This document shows positions 1 to 10,824 of a stretch of DNA of 64,000 nt, in pieces. Every line of letters begins with the position of its first letter. The first letter of the stretch is position 1. The DNA is from Seriola aureovittata (Eukaryota > Chordata > Actinopteri > Carangiformes > Carangidae), in contig NC_079386.1 of assembly GCF_021018895.1 (NCBI RefSeq), forward strand, positions 4,631,835 to 4,695,834, read 5' to 3'. The notes beneath the pieces were generated by a model. That model had not been told where the DNA came from. It did no database searches and worked only from the letters and a program-made list of their open reading frames with translations. Position numbers and translations under genes: made by a program.

Positions 1-38
1 CAGGTGAAGAGTAAAGCTGTTACCAAGTTAAAGGTCAT
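1..38 (-). CDS. 5' end of a V-set Ig receptor gene (partial, runs off left edge)
   Basis: Leader exon of a further receptor of the cluster. On the minus strand an ATG at 38-36 opens a frame reading MTFNLVTALLFT, almost the same as the leader exons of receptors D and E (MNFNLVTALLFTC at 20400 and 24623). The exon would continue one or two bases past the window edge to a GT donor, so the V, membrane and tail exons lie outside. About 200 bp upstream (plus-side 39-180) matches the 5' flanks of D and E, including the element at 121-141, so the promoter seems to have been copied with the gene. Function is inferred only from the paralogues: a type I surface receptor with one V domain. Confidence 0.6.
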   Translation of the reverse strand, partial: MTFNLVTALLFT

Positions 39-120
39 TGTTGTGTGTACAGTAGGACTGCACTACTTCAATGTTGGTGACTGAACTATTCATATACTCC
101 AGTGAGAGTGGTGTCAGCGT

Positions 121-141
121 AAAGAGGCGGGATGTTCTTCT
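121..141 (-). promoter_or_regulatory. Shared promoter element of the receptor cluster
   Basis: A block reading aaagaggYgggMtgttcttct on the plus strand is found about 85 bp upstream of the start codon here, and again at 20485-20505 (D), 24708-24728 (E) and 33741-33761 (I). On the minus strand it reads as a TATA-like cctcttta preceded by an agaacagccc motif. B (8861-8868) and the plus-strand pseudogene (about 9460-9470) keep only the cctcttta/cctctttta part. Conservation across otherwise diverged flanks suggests a core promoter; the binding factor is unknown. Confidence 0.4.
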
Positions 142-1080
142 GTTGATCTGGTCGCTCAGAACGACAATAGAAATGCTTTCTGGAAAATGGCTGCAAAAAT
201 GTTAAACTAATATATAAACTGCTGCAGTTGATCCAAATAATGATCAACAAAATTAGCTTGTGCAGTGATGCTAATGTTAATGGTAAACTTTACAATAAGC
301 TGCTACAGTAATAACATTTTAAATCTTACCTGGACAGTGATAATTACTGGATTAATGTTTGAAGCGTCAGTAAGTTCAAATGCAAATTTCACAGTGGAGC
401 TGGATGGGACCTACACCTGCTGCAGCTTTCAAGCTTTTTGACATACCTTGAAAAATGTGCAGCCTTTAAGTGGAGTAAATTTGTTGGTTTGAGGCTGGGC
501 AAGTGTCACAATGCTACAACAATGTAGTGATGCAAGTTTGTAAAGTGTGACTTGTGATGAGGGGAGCAGTGACGGGGTTGAGAGTGCTGTACCACTGACA
601 GGATGCTCATTGATCTACAGGTGTTTAGCAGACGTTCAAACTGACTAAAAACTGAGTCTCCACTCTGTGACTGAATCAGTCAATCAATCTGATTGTAGCA
701 GTGGAGCTCCTCACTGGTGACTGAAAGCTGTCAGCCCAGCTTTGTTTCATAGCACCTTACCTCCTCATTAAAAGTTTATTATAATTAAAACCACAAACAA
801 TTGTAATCTGATGGTTCTGTTGTGAATAACAGGCTTCTGAGCATTATGTTAGTATGGGCAAGTTTTATTCGTCACTGGTTGGATTAACAACTGACTTAAC
901 GAGGACTTACCACTCAACTGAGTGTGAATCAGTGCTGAGCATCAGGCTGCATAAATGATGATGTATTTACTTACTGAACTATGTACTGAAGTGCATTTGA
1001 ACGTTGCTGTGACCACTTAGGTCGAAAAATGAACCTCACACTCAGTGAGGGAATCTTTTGAAATGTAAGTATTTTATTAA
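142..1080. other. Intergenic stretch with Ig-like relic
   Basis: No intact gene seen. 142-180 continues the duplicated promoter. At 316-336 the minus strand shows a short V-exon-end lookalike (ITVQ followed by gtaag). At 385-420 the plus strand encodes ELDGTYTCC, which resembles the D-G-x-Y-x-C end of an immunoglobulin domain but lies in a closed frame. A diverged relative occurs near 5215-5345, so this is probably a decayed, repeated piece. Confidence 0.3.
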
Positions 1081-1230
1081 TTTCTTTATTTGATAGAGAC
1101 AGTGCATGTTAATGAACATAGGTACAAAAACAATGTAAACATACATCCGACGTCCCTAGGCAGGTAACATAAAGCAAAATACACAACTACAAACAAACTA
1201 TACAAATAAAAAGACACATACATTTTGCTG
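1080..1230. repeat. Probable interspersed repeat
   Basis: A+T-rich block beginning tttatttgatagagacagtg and followed by aatgaacata. I recognise this wording as frequent in fish genomes; no termini or target duplication are visible, so the class is not assigned. Confidence 0.35.
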
Positions 1231-1324
1231 CATACTGAGTTTAAAGTGATCACTGATCTGGTTCGATTTAAGCCGATGTTTGAGACGTGTGTTAAAGGTG
1301 GGAAATGTAGGACATACAGGCAAA

Positions 1325-1438
1325 GTCAGCAAAGTGAAGCAGGAGGAGGATGTATTATAACCTCTGGTCTTCTAAAGGCAGCGATGGCCAAAGCTCTTGT
1401 CAAGTAACCAGAGAAAACTTACAAATAGCCCCTTTAAT
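1325..1438. mobile_element. Half of a TTAA-type MITE
   Basis: The right end reads aaacttacaaatagcccctttaa (split here: aaacttacaa, then atagcccctttaa), the same terminal sequence as the complete element at 6453-6843. The inner part (tattataacctct, then ttgtcaagtaaccagagaaa) is a diverged relative of that element's interior. No matching left terminus was found, so this copy appears truncated. Confidence 0.45.
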
Positions 1439-1737
1439 GATACAGATAGTGACACAGACGGTTCTGTTTGTCACCACAGTGGAATACTAGGTCGGTAGAT
1501 GGGACCAAATGCTCAACTACAAATGTACTTTTCCTCATAGATTTACCAGATCCTTACACACACTTACTTTGACATCACCATTAAAATATGCAGTTACTAG
1601 TTTGTGCTATGTGTTTTTTTTTTTTCAAATGAACAGAAGTTGAAATGAAAGTCAGCCAGTGTTCACAAGCTAATTTCACACTTTTTTCTTGCAAAACATG
1701 GCATTAACGGGCCTCGCGATTTTCACCTTAGCTGTTC

Positions 1738-1800
1738 TCAGACCACACTGAGCTGTCTCTTCCTGTCACACATGTGATGTGTCTCCTTCAGCGCTGCAGA
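1738..1800 (-). repeat. Recurrent 3'-flank module of the receptor genes
   Basis: A block reading ctcagaccacactgtgctgt then ctcttcctgtc on the plus strand lies downstream of receptor last exons and also occurs alone. Copies are near 1738 (A), 5757/6158 (B, split by a MITE), 18948 (D), 21190, 23162 (E), 25395, 30218, 30422, 30632, 32008 (I), 36840 and 37684 (J). It marks the 3' UTR of this family; orphan copies mark sites where genes have been lost. Confidence 0.6.
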
Positions 1801-2026
1801 CTCTGCTCTGTCTGGCTCTTCCTCCATCAAACACTTGTTGTACTCTTTAGACAACATCAATAAAACAGAGTTAAGCTGAGAAACAGAGTGGGATGATGCA
1901 AAAATGATCACACTTCTTTTATAAATGAAGAATCTATCACAAAACTAAATTGTTTTTTTTTGTTTTTTGACAAAATGATGCAGCTCCTGCTCCAGCATGA
2001 GGTGTAGCTACATTAGGTCCTTGTGT

Positions 2027-3662
2027 CTATTTGCTAGCGGCATACATAACATGAGACTCCACTTCTCTCACTGATGCAGGCCTCCTGCTTCTTATTGTTT
2101 TTGAACACAAACTCAGTGCAGCATCTTTCGGGTCACCAGAGTCCAGATTCTGTCAATAAAAGTATTTACAGTCACACATCTTACACAGCTGAGGTGCTGA
2201 GGTGAAATAAAGTCATTCACTGATAAATTACCAAAGTAATTCCATCACAAAACCTTCAAATTGACTTTAACCTTAAAGGTCCCATATTGTATAAAGGTAG
2301 ATGTCCATGTGTTGTTCGATTATAAAGCAGGTCTAGGTTCTATATTAATACTGTGGAAGTATCAAAGCCTCAGTCCACAGAGAAATGAACAGCCTGTATT
2401 CAGACACTGAGCCTCAGAAGAGAGACTCACCGACCTTTTGTAGCTAGAGCTCTAGAGAGAAGTCTGAGAGGAGATGTAAAACCTTTTAGTTCTCAAAACC
2501 ACAGATATATCTTCTGATGAATATCAAGACTTCAAACAAAACATCAGAAACGTGTAAAATATGGGACCTTTAATCTTAACTCTATTTTAAAATTAGATTC
2601 ACCTCACTCCGTTGTAGATTCTGTTCTTGATTTTCAGCTACAAGATAAAAACAATAAATCTCAATTAAATAATTATCACTTAAAAAACATTTCCATTAAT
2701 AGACTGGAAGCTTTAGATTTGTTTTTCATATTGAACAACTTAAACTGTTTTCAGCAAGTACCTGTCTGAAGTTTGCTGACTGTGACAGCTATACCGGTGG
2801 CAGCTATGATGAGGGAAAGAGTCACAGCGCCCAGAATCACACTTGTTGTTGCATGAGGATTTTCTACAAGAAATATTTTTAAATTAGACTTTCTCTACAG
2901 AACTTTATCTCCAGTGGCTTAAGATCTGACTCATATATAAATAGACATTTGGGAATGTTATTTGTTGGAGACAGCTCTTCCTTAAATACAACAGTGACAA
3001 TGAAATTTGACTGAGGGTAGCGATATATAGACTAATGATAAATATAATCTGCAATCTGTTATAATCTGTTGTTACCATAGTCCTTACTTTGCCAATGGCA
3101 GAAATGACTTTACAGAAGTCTTACCTTGAACCTTTAAGTACGTTGCACTGACAATTATTGACCAATTGTTCCAGTAAGATCCACAGAAATAGAGTCCAGA
3201 GTCGGATGAATCCACTTGTTTGATCTGGAGAAAGAGGGTAGTGATGTTGGACGTCATGTTAAACTTTCCATTTTGAAATCCATCACAGAACGTAGCATTG
3301 CCATCAGAGGTGAACATGGAGCAGATGCAGGTGGCATTGGGTCTGTTGTCCAGTCTGAACCAGAATATGTGACTGGTAGAACTGGTGAAGTTGGTGCACA
3401 TCAGTGTGACTTCTTCACCAGACTGGACCTCCACAGTGTGAAACTCAGAGACGGAGACAGAGATCCAGCCTGAAACAGAAACATATAACACTCGTAATTT
3501 AACAGGAACTAAACTATATACATTCATTAAATCATTAAGAAGGAATGTGTATGTTTCAGTGCCGTTGCTGTTTTGAAGAGACGTTAAAAAATGTGTTTTA
3601 TTAAAAACAATGGGTCTGACAAACTTACAGAATAAAGCTGTTAACATGGCGAGGTCCATCAT
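2027..3662 (-). CDS. V-set Ig receptor A, 212 aa, ITIM-like tyrosine lost
   Basis: Type I membrane receptor with one V domain. Exons (minus strand): leader 3629-3662, V 3125-3469, transmembrane 2762-2863, cytoplasmic 2603-2637, last 2027-2149; phases agree throughout (639 nt). The ATG pair at 3662 opens MMDLAMLTALF, a hydrophobic leader. The V exon has the FR1 cysteine (LMCTNF), WFRL, an inner pair (ATC..TFCDGF) and DSGLYFC, plus several N-glycosylation sequons. It also has one extra cysteine (CICSM) where D and E have CISSM. The membrane exon reads SVILGAVTLSLIIAATGIAV with no charge. In the last exon the membrane-proximal tyrosine of the D/E motif VTYAAL is replaced (KDAALSL), leaving only a C-terminal VMYAAS. 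It may be signalling-poor or rely on a partner. No J-like motif follows the V domain; family name not assigned. Confidence 0.75.
2273..2573. mobile_element. TTAA-flanked MITE in the last intron of receptor A
   Basis: Starts ttaaaggtcccatattgtat and ends taaaatatgggacctttaa, which are inverted terminal repeats of about 19 bp with TTAA at each outer end. TTAA target duplication is the hallmark of piggyBac-type transposition. The element is 301 bp, has no coding capacity and lies between the cytoplasmic and last exons of A, so it does not break the gene. Confidence 0.7.
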
Positions 3663-3739
3663 AATGTGTAGAGTAAGACTGCAGCACTGAACTGTTCTCC
3701 AGTAAGAGCGGTCTCAGGGTTAAAAGGCAGGTTTTTCTT

Positions 3740-4042
3740 TCTCCTCGCTCACACTAACAACGTAAATACCTTGAGCAATGTGAAATGTGAAAGCCACAAA
3801 GTTCAACCAACAGACACAACAAGAGATTTAGTTGTGATGAGAAAGTAAACCACATAATTCAAATAATTAGAAAAATAAACAATTGCGTGAGGTCATTTCA
3901 TATTAAGTTTCCATGTAAAGAATGTTCATAAGATGTATCGGGGCTTTAATATGAGACGGTCAGACTGAAAAGATTCAAATAACCATGATCGTCATCATAA
4001 AAATCACTACCAGACAGCTGATATAATGCTTCCATAACAGGC

Positions 4043-4045
<3 letters not shown>
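3740..4045. other. 5' flank of receptor A
   Basis: No gene seen. It holds the upstream flank of receptor A and leads into a (GT)n tract; nothing else recognised. Confidence 0.4.
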
Positions 4046-4114
<69 letters not shown>

Positions 4115-4128
4115 CGTGTGTGTGTCAG
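4045..4128. repeat. (GT)n microsatellite
   Basis: Long GT dinucleotide run with a few substitutions near its right end. It opens valine/cysteine reading frames that are not genes. Confidence 0.95.
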
Positions 4129-4422
4129 TCTCAGGATTAGAGATAATAGTCTATATGTTTAAAGTGCTTTATGTTGATTTTCACATCAAACACACTGGAA
4201 AACAAACTGGCTCAGGTAGAAATAGGTGGGCTTGCTGTCTTAGTTGGATTAGAGTTCAACATGAAGCTTGTCCCTGCAGTCAGTGGAGAGAGACACTGGT
4301 CCAGGATGTGTCAGCTCTGGTACTGGGATACCAGGGGTACTCCAGGGTAAGTCCAAACCTGTTTTGTCTTCTTCGCTTGCTAGCTGCTATATTTGGGACC
4401 CGACTGGATTTTTTTGGACACA

Positions 4423-4558
<136 letters not shown>

Positions 4559-4559
4559 A

Positions 4560-5764
4560 ACGTGGGACTTTAGTTTTTTGTGAGTATAGTTGTGTGTGTG
4601 GTGACTGGCCTATGTTTTGTGGACTGCTACACTCTGTGTGTCTTCTTAAACCAAAGTGTCTCATTTTTGTTCCTACTCATTAAATACAACAGATGTGACG
4701 TGTAAGTGTGAAACTGTTGAGCTGTTGGAAAGTGTCGTTATAGTAATGTGATTTTTTTTAAGTAATGAGTAACTGACATTTTTGGCTGGACCACATCAGC
4801 CCTAAAAACGCGAATGATTGTGACTGACTGACTGACTACTAGCAACAAGACCTCCAACTTGAAAAACCAGATAAGTCATTTTTCTCAGCCCTCTGATATG
4901 ACCCACAGGAGTGTCTCAGGAGTGTCAGCAACAGGCGTACCGGACCTCAGTTGTCATGGTTACTGTAATAAACACGCAGACTGTGCCGAGAGTGGCGTAT
5001 CTACTTTTGTCACCATGGTTACTATAATAACGGTCAAGGCTTCTTTAGGCTTAGGCACAAAAACTTCTTGGTTAGGTTTAGGAAAGGATTTGGGTTAAAA
5101 TAAGTATTGGGTTAGGGTTAGAAACCTGAAACCTACGGAGAATGCATATAGTCTATGAAGCGGTTAAGTAGTCCTTGTTAAGTAACCTGCAGTAGCATTG
5201 AGAAGACAGTGAACTGTCACAGTGTAGATGGATGGGACCTGCACCTGTTATAGTTTTGCCGTAGTGTGTCGTGTTAAATCTCTACAGCTTGGAGCAGAGT
5301 GAACGGTTTCATATGAGGCTGTGTAAGTGTCACCTTGCTTCAGGCGTGTTTTCACAAGTTCATACACGTTAATACACATTGTGAAGATAAACTAGCGGTG
5401 TGAGTTTGTCAGAAGTGTGAAGCTGCACATAGATATCTCACTAATGCACACAGTGCTGCTTGTAACCACAGTGCACCGTGGAACTCTGGGTATATGTGAG
5501 TGTGCAACCATCAATTCAACAATCATTCTTCTTTGGGTAAATTTTAGTTTTTAATTCAGACATGTAGCACATTAATATCACAGTTAAAATATCCAGTTTT
5601 TACATTGATGTTTTGCCACGGTGTTTATACAAATGTGGAACTTGATCACTGCGTCTATTTGACAGGGGAAAGTCACCCATGATTCACTGCTTCATTTCTG
5701 ACTTCATTCATACAGAACTGTGACTCCACAGGCCTCCTGATTTTCATTTTGGTCTAGCTCAGAC
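4560..5764. other. Intergenic stretch with degraded repeats
   Basis: No gene seen. 4830-4845 is a short ctga run. 5035-5125 contains wording of a common fish interspersed repeat (ttggttaggtttaggaaagg) ending in gggttagggttag at 5109-5121. 5205-5345 is a diverged copy of 380-540. 5700-5764 begins the 3' flank module of receptor B. Confidence 0.35.
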
Positions 5765-6157
5765 TAGAGATGTTCCGATACCGTTTTTTCCTTCCCAATA
5801 TCGAAACCTAAATTTACCATAACGGCTGTATGGCACTGATTGCTGTCATTGTTGAATGCAATATAATAATTTTTTGTAATGTCTAATTTGAGTAAATAAA
5901 TTTATAAATGTAGGCATAGATAACAATTCCTACAATAGTTGTCCTAACACTAGTGCTGCCCCTATTAAAAGAAATTAAAGCTTTGTATACTGCACATGTT
6001 GCCCTCTTACTGAGACAGTTTGACTCTTATCAGAATATTGAATAAGCGTTATCATTACACATCTGTCCCGTATGTATAGGCTAGTCGAGAACTAACCATG
6101 TTATCACCCATAACACTGTTACTTTTGCTAACCGACAACGGTATCGGAACAACTCTA
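5765..6157. mobile_element. hAT-type MITE inserted in the 3' flank of receptor B
   Basis: Terminal inverted repeats: left tagagatgttccgataccg, right cggtatcggaacaactcta. It is flanked by an 8-bp target duplication with one mismatch, gctcagac (5757-5764) and gctcagcc (6158-6165). Eight-base duplications and these termini fit hAT elements. Removing it rejoins the cluster's 3'-flank module (gctcag + cctgcactgtgctgtctc). It is 393 bp and non-coding. Confidence 0.75.
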
Positions 6158-6264
6158 GCTCAGCCTGCACTGTGCTGTCTCAGTAATTTAGGAAGACAGA
6201 GTGAGAGAGAGACATGAGAAGAAAAGCACAGAAACATGATAAAAGAATCAGATCCACTCTGAGT

Positions 6265-8792
6265 CTATCTGCTGGCACAGTAAAAAACACGAGTCTCCAC
6301 TTCTCTCTCTGGTGCAGGCCTCCCGTTTCTCATTGTTCGTGAATACACACTCAGTGCTGCATCGTTCACTTTCGAGTCCAGACTCTGTCAATAAGAGTCC
6401 ACACAGTTACACAGGCCAAAAAATTCATAATCACGTCGACATTCTCCCACTTTTAAAGGGGCTATTTGTAAGTTTTCTCTGCTGCCAAACGTGGTTTCTT
6501 GCCAGGAGCGGGTGGTGGTGATTGTTGTCTTTATAATACAAGAGGCTATAATAAGCCCTCTGAACAGCGCTTCGTCTTCAGAGTAGATACAGTGAGTTGC
6601 TACTGGAAAGTGACAAGACGGGCCGGGGCTAGCTGGTTAGCGTGCTAACTTCAGTAGAAGAAAAGATGTGATATGATGTGAGCTAACATTGGTGTTGCTT
6701 TCCACCGCTGGTGACAGCTCTTGGTGAATAAAGTACTGAAGTTTGATGCTGAACTCATGTTTCTTCTAGACTGATAAGTAAACAACTGTTAATGCTAACA
6801 CTGACTATGTAGAAAAAGCAAAACTTACAAATAGCTCCTTTAATGTATTAAATCATGACGATAAATGATAACTCTTGTTTTACCTTACATCGCTGTGGTT
6901 CCTCAATGGCAGCTGAATTTAAGAAAGAATGCATCTCATCAGTTCATTTTCCTTAATGTTTGATGTTATTACATTTTGGCCAAAAGTAGTTTTGTAGTTT
7001 TTCATCACGCTGACACACATTATTGCAGAATGTATAAAAACAATAATCTGTAAATCAAACATGCAGCAATTTTTGTTAAGTACCTGCCCAAGGTTTCGTG
7101 AATTTAAGAACAAGGCCGATGATGATCACAAGGAAACCAGTCAGAACACCCAGGATCACGTTCATCAGCTTGGTTACTCCTTCAGCCTCTGGGAAAAGAA
7201 AAGTAATATAACATGCTTCTATTTTTCCTTTACTGGCATGAGAACTTGTAAACTTTACTTTGAGACTTCCTGTCAGTGTCATCATGAGATTCATGTTTTC
7301 AACAAACTAAAATGAATGTCATTTTATTGAATTGGATAGAGGGATGGATACCACCGGATTTTATAATAATCTTACCTTCACACACACTTAAAAATTGATC
7401 TTACTCTTCTACAAGAAAGTATCATGTAATTTGACTAAAATTTGACTAAAGCCATAGGTCAAAAAACCGGTCTTGATGTAAACACAAGACCTGGGTGAAC
7501 CCACTAATGTTCAACGCTTCCCCTGCTGTAACACCTCAGACCACAAACACTGGCTAACACTTGTCCAGCATGGTGCTTGCCGCTACGCTGTGTGTGAGGA
7601 TGACAGAGTGAGCTGCAGCCATTAAATAAAAAAAAAAAAACACACACAATTACAGATCGAAGTGTCTCCCATGGAGGCCCTGACAGTTTGACAGGAGCAC
7701 CAACCCGGGGATGAGATACGACAGATGCCTTTTTCTCTTTCTCTCTCGTTTCACTCTCTCCCCTGTGTCTGCGTGTGTGCTCTGTAACTGCATGTGATGA
7801 TACCACTCCCTGCTGTTACGCGTGTCCTCAGTCTGAACAGAAAGGCAGATTCGACTGGTCGTCGAAAAAGGGTCAATCAGCTTTTTCTTAGCGTTCAAAA
7901 AACCTGTTTATACCCGCTGATTTGGAGTGATAAAGGGTATAATGTAGCTTTACAGTTTTACCTGGAAATGATTGACAACTTACACAATGGCAGAATTCTG
8001 TAGAAAAAAATTACCTTTAGAGCCCATGTTCATCACTTCACCACCACCTTTTAATGAAATGAAAATGAATTTAGTCTTGATTTGTTATGACTGATTTGCC
8101 GCATATTAACATTTGTACCATGTTTCAAGAACCATAAGAAGATAGGTACGAATGTACAAATGTATTAAGGTCATAACTGTACATGAATGATCAACAGGTA
8201 CCAATTGAAAAACAAGACTTTGCAGCAATCTTACCTTCAACATGTAAATCTACCACACTGAAAATCGGACTGCCACTATTGTAGAATCCACAGACATACA
8301 GTCCAGAGTCTGATAAATCCACGTGTTTGATTTTGAGAAAGAGGTTGGAGATGTTTGATCTCATTTCAAAATTTCCATTATTATATCCATCGCAGAAATC
8401 TGCTGCGCTGTCAGATTTGATCATAACTGAGATGCAGCGGACCTTGGTTTTGTTGATCTGCCTGAACCAGAATGTCACAGAGTCGAATTTGGAAATGTTG
8501 GAGATCAACATTGTGACTTCTTCACCAGGTCGGCCCCTCAGAGTCTGAAACTCAGACACTGAGACAGAGATCCAGCCTGAAACAAACAGCACACACAACA
8601 ATAGATTTAGGTATTTTAAAACAACGTGAACAATAGCTCTTAATAAAAGTCACCAAGAACATAATAAGTAAATGTGTTTCATTTAAAATGAGTTAAACAT
8701 ACAATAGTAAAATTAGCACAAAGATTAATTCAGTTCTGGTACTTACTGAGGATGCAGAGAATGAGAGGTGTGTTCAAGCTTAAGTTCATCAT
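6265..8792 (-). CDS. V-set Ig receptor B, 224 aa, lacks the FR1 cysteine
   Basis: Type I membrane receptor. Exons: leader 8747-8792, V 8235-8576, hinge 8015-8047, transmembrane 7084-7188, cytoplasmic 6884-6912, last 6265-6384 (675 nt, phases agree). The leader opens MMNLSLNTPLILCIL. The V domain keeps WFRQ, RCIS..DFCDGY and DSGLYVC, but the first canonical cysteine is replaced: the D/E stretch TLMCTNF reads TMLISNI here, so the usual intersheet disulfide cannot form. The membrane exon reads LMNVILGVLTGFLVIIIGLVL. The tail has lost the membrane-proximal tyrosine (VNDAALSVYS) and ends VFYCASR. The hinge exon (GGGEVMNMGSK) is the least certain. It may be a functional variant or an early pseudogene, although the frame is open from start to stop. 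Confidence 0.7.
6453..6843. mobile_element. TTAA-flanked MITE between last and cytoplasmic exons of B
   Basis: Left end ttaaaggggctatttgtaag, right end the inverted cttacaaatagctcctttaa, with about 23 bp of nearly perfect inverted repeat and TTAA at both edges. It is 391 bp and non-coding; a piggyBac-type non-autonomous element is the best fit. Its right end also occurs at 1416-1438. Confidence 0.7.
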
Positions 8793-9460
8793 TGTGTGTA
8801 TGACTGAAACTTTGCAGGGCTTCTAACTGAAATGAGTCCAGGAAGGCTGTGTTTTCACCATAAAGAGGAAGGATGCTTTTCTTCATGTCCCCCTCTGTGG
8901 TTCTCTCTCTCCTTGAGAGCGTACACTGTCAAAAGTTCCTCACTCACAAAAAGTGACACTATTTATCGCAGCCTCTTAATGTTACTTGCATCAGAATATT
9001 TGAAAAAAAAAAAGAAAAGTTAATTGGAAGCACTTGTTTCCCACTGCATCTTATGTACACCTATATACATAAGGCATTTTAATCATCAGCATAAACATGT
9101 AGACTACTATCTTAACATCTGTGGCTTGGCTGCTGTTTTTCAGTGGTGAGCTGTCTGATATTTGAGGTCATTTTCACTGTCAAGACAAACAAAAGTTATG
9201 TGTATCTTTTATTTTGGAAGGAGGGATGAGATCTGACAATCTTGCATAAAGGTTTTGATATTTAGCTTATACATAATAGCGACTAAAAATATAAAAATAA
9301 ACTATTTGTTTTGTCAAATAACATGAAGAGGAAAAAGACAAATGTAAAGTTGCTCAACTTCTCTTTCCTGTAAACTTTTCTGTGCATGTCAGCATCAGCA
9401 ATTTTCAGTTTGAGCAAAACAGGAAAAAAACAACAAAACAAAACCACCCCCTCCTCTTTT
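8793..9460. other. Divergent spacer between receptor B and pseudogene C
   Basis: No gene seen. 8793-8870 is the promoter side of B, with a TATA-like ctttatgg on the minus strand at 8859-8866. 9440-9525 is the promoter side of C, with ctcttttatactg on the plus strand. The middle is A+T-rich and unremarkable. Confidence 0.4.
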
Positions 9461-9525
9461 ATACTGACATCACCCTCACTACACAGTTCAGTTAGAGACA
9501 TTGCAGCGCTGCAGTCGTACACACC

Positions 9526-9985
9526 ATGAAGACCTTCACCTTGATAACAGCTTTACTCCTCTGCAGCTTCAGTGAGTACTGACACTCAATTACTCTATTA
9601 CATTTAGATCTATGGTGACTCTGACACACCAGAGTTTAAACTTCCACATTAGAGCTGAATGAATTGTTGCTGTTGCTTTATTCCAGTAACTGTTACATTA
9701 TACACTCAGAGATAAACTCTTGTTGTGTCTGCTGTTTGTTTCAGGCTGGATCTCTGTCTCAGTGTCTCGGTCTCAGACTGTGGACGTCTGTTATGACCGG
9801 GTCTCGCAGCAACGTTTCATACTGTGATGGATATCATTTGAAATGAGCTCCAACATCTCCACCCTCTTTCTCAAAATCAAACAAGTGGATTTATCACTCT
9901 GGACTGTATTTTTGTGGATTTTAAACAAATGGATGTCTGATTTTCATTGTAATATACTTAGGTGAGATTACTGTAAATGATTCTT
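9526..9985 (+). pseudogene. Inverted, internally deleted V-receptor pseudogene C
   Basis: Plus-strand copy of the 5' half of receptor I. The promoter (from about 9470), leader exon 9526-9571 (MKTFTLITALLLCSF) and intron are nearly identical to the minus strand at 33475-33725. The V exon starts at 9745 (GWISVSVS) but loses roughly 135 bp after VDV. That removes the FR1 cysteine and the WLR region, the frame breaks, and a stop follows at about 9843. The distal V part (about 9840-9985) is recognisable but frameshifted, and the end of the exon is eroded (cttaggtgag). No membrane exon follows; a LINE relic begins instead. The close flanking match implies a young inverted duplication that was dead or died soon after. 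Confidence 0.8.
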
Positions 9986-10029
9986 TATTTTGGTTTCCTT
10001 TCTTGGTTGTTTCTCTGACACGATCTGTT

Positions 10030-10792
10030 GCAGCATCCTGTTGAACAGACTGAGGCCCTGGGTCTATCTGGTGCAGCTTTAAGATGGTTTTCAACTTTCG
10101 TGTCAAAGAGGAGGTTCTGTGTCTATGTGAACGACTCTCTCTTCACTTTCTTCTAGTAAGTATGGTATGCCTCAGGGATTGGTGTTGGGACCAATTTGAT
10201 TTTCTTCATACATGCTTCCCCTTGTTATACTGATGATACACAGATGTACCTGCCTGTTAAACCCACAGACCCTGGAAGGCTGAGCTCACTCAATGCCAGC
10301 CTTTGATGGTGTGATGTTTTCTTCAGGTGAACTCGAAACAGTATCAGCACATGGTGAGACACATTCTGCCCTCTGCTCCCCTCTGCTGGTTGCCTGGTGG
10401 AATATTTCAAGCCATGTTGCAGGGAATCTTGGCATCTGGTTTGATAGTAGTTTAAGTTTGACCATGAAGTTTGTGCAATCATGTTTTTATCATCTTATAG
10501 ATATTTCAAAAACAGAATTTATTTCAACTTTTAAAGACACAGAGACCATCCTACACACCTTCAACGACTTGGAAAGAAATCAGCAGACTCAGCAATTTCT
10601 TTTTTTTGAGAGTCTTTCCAGATTTTCCTTGAGTTTTAACTGTTCATTCTCCTTTAAAATATTCTTTCTCAGTTGTATTTACCAGATTGGTTTTCATACA
10701 CCAAATTGTATCTCTTTAAACCTGATGATTTTATGGCTTGTTTCATTTTGCTGCCTTGAATCACTTTGTAACTTGGTTTTTGAAAACAAGAA

Positions 10793-10793
<1 letters not shown>
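10030..10793 (+). mobile_element. LINE (L2/CR1-like) reverse-transcriptase relic
   Basis: Translated pieces match the C-terminal half of a non-LTR reverse transcriptase. Near 10150-10255 are a broken YGMPQG-LVLGPI motif and a YADDTQ-like block in shifted frames. At 10405-10500 an open piece reads SHVAGNLGIWFDSSLS then VQSCFYHLIDISK, a typical thumb-region signature. The 3' end (ttgaatcactttgtaacttg) runs into an (ATT)n tail. Frameshifts and stops show that it is dead. Confidence 0.75.

Positions 10794-10824
<31 letters not shown>
10794..10824. repeat. (ATT)n microsatellite
   Basis: About ten ATT units directly after the LINE 3' end, probably grown from its tail. Confidence 0.9.

Noticed and set aside
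3216..3473. Plus-strand frames opposite V exons (also 19938-20195, 24161-24418, 8327-8548)
   Set aside because: They are conserved only because they are antisense to the real V exons; splice sites and domain lie on the minus strand.
5109..5121. Telomeric repeat gggttagggttag
   Set aside because: Only two units, within a longer degraded interspersed repeat; not a telomere or a clear interstitial tract.
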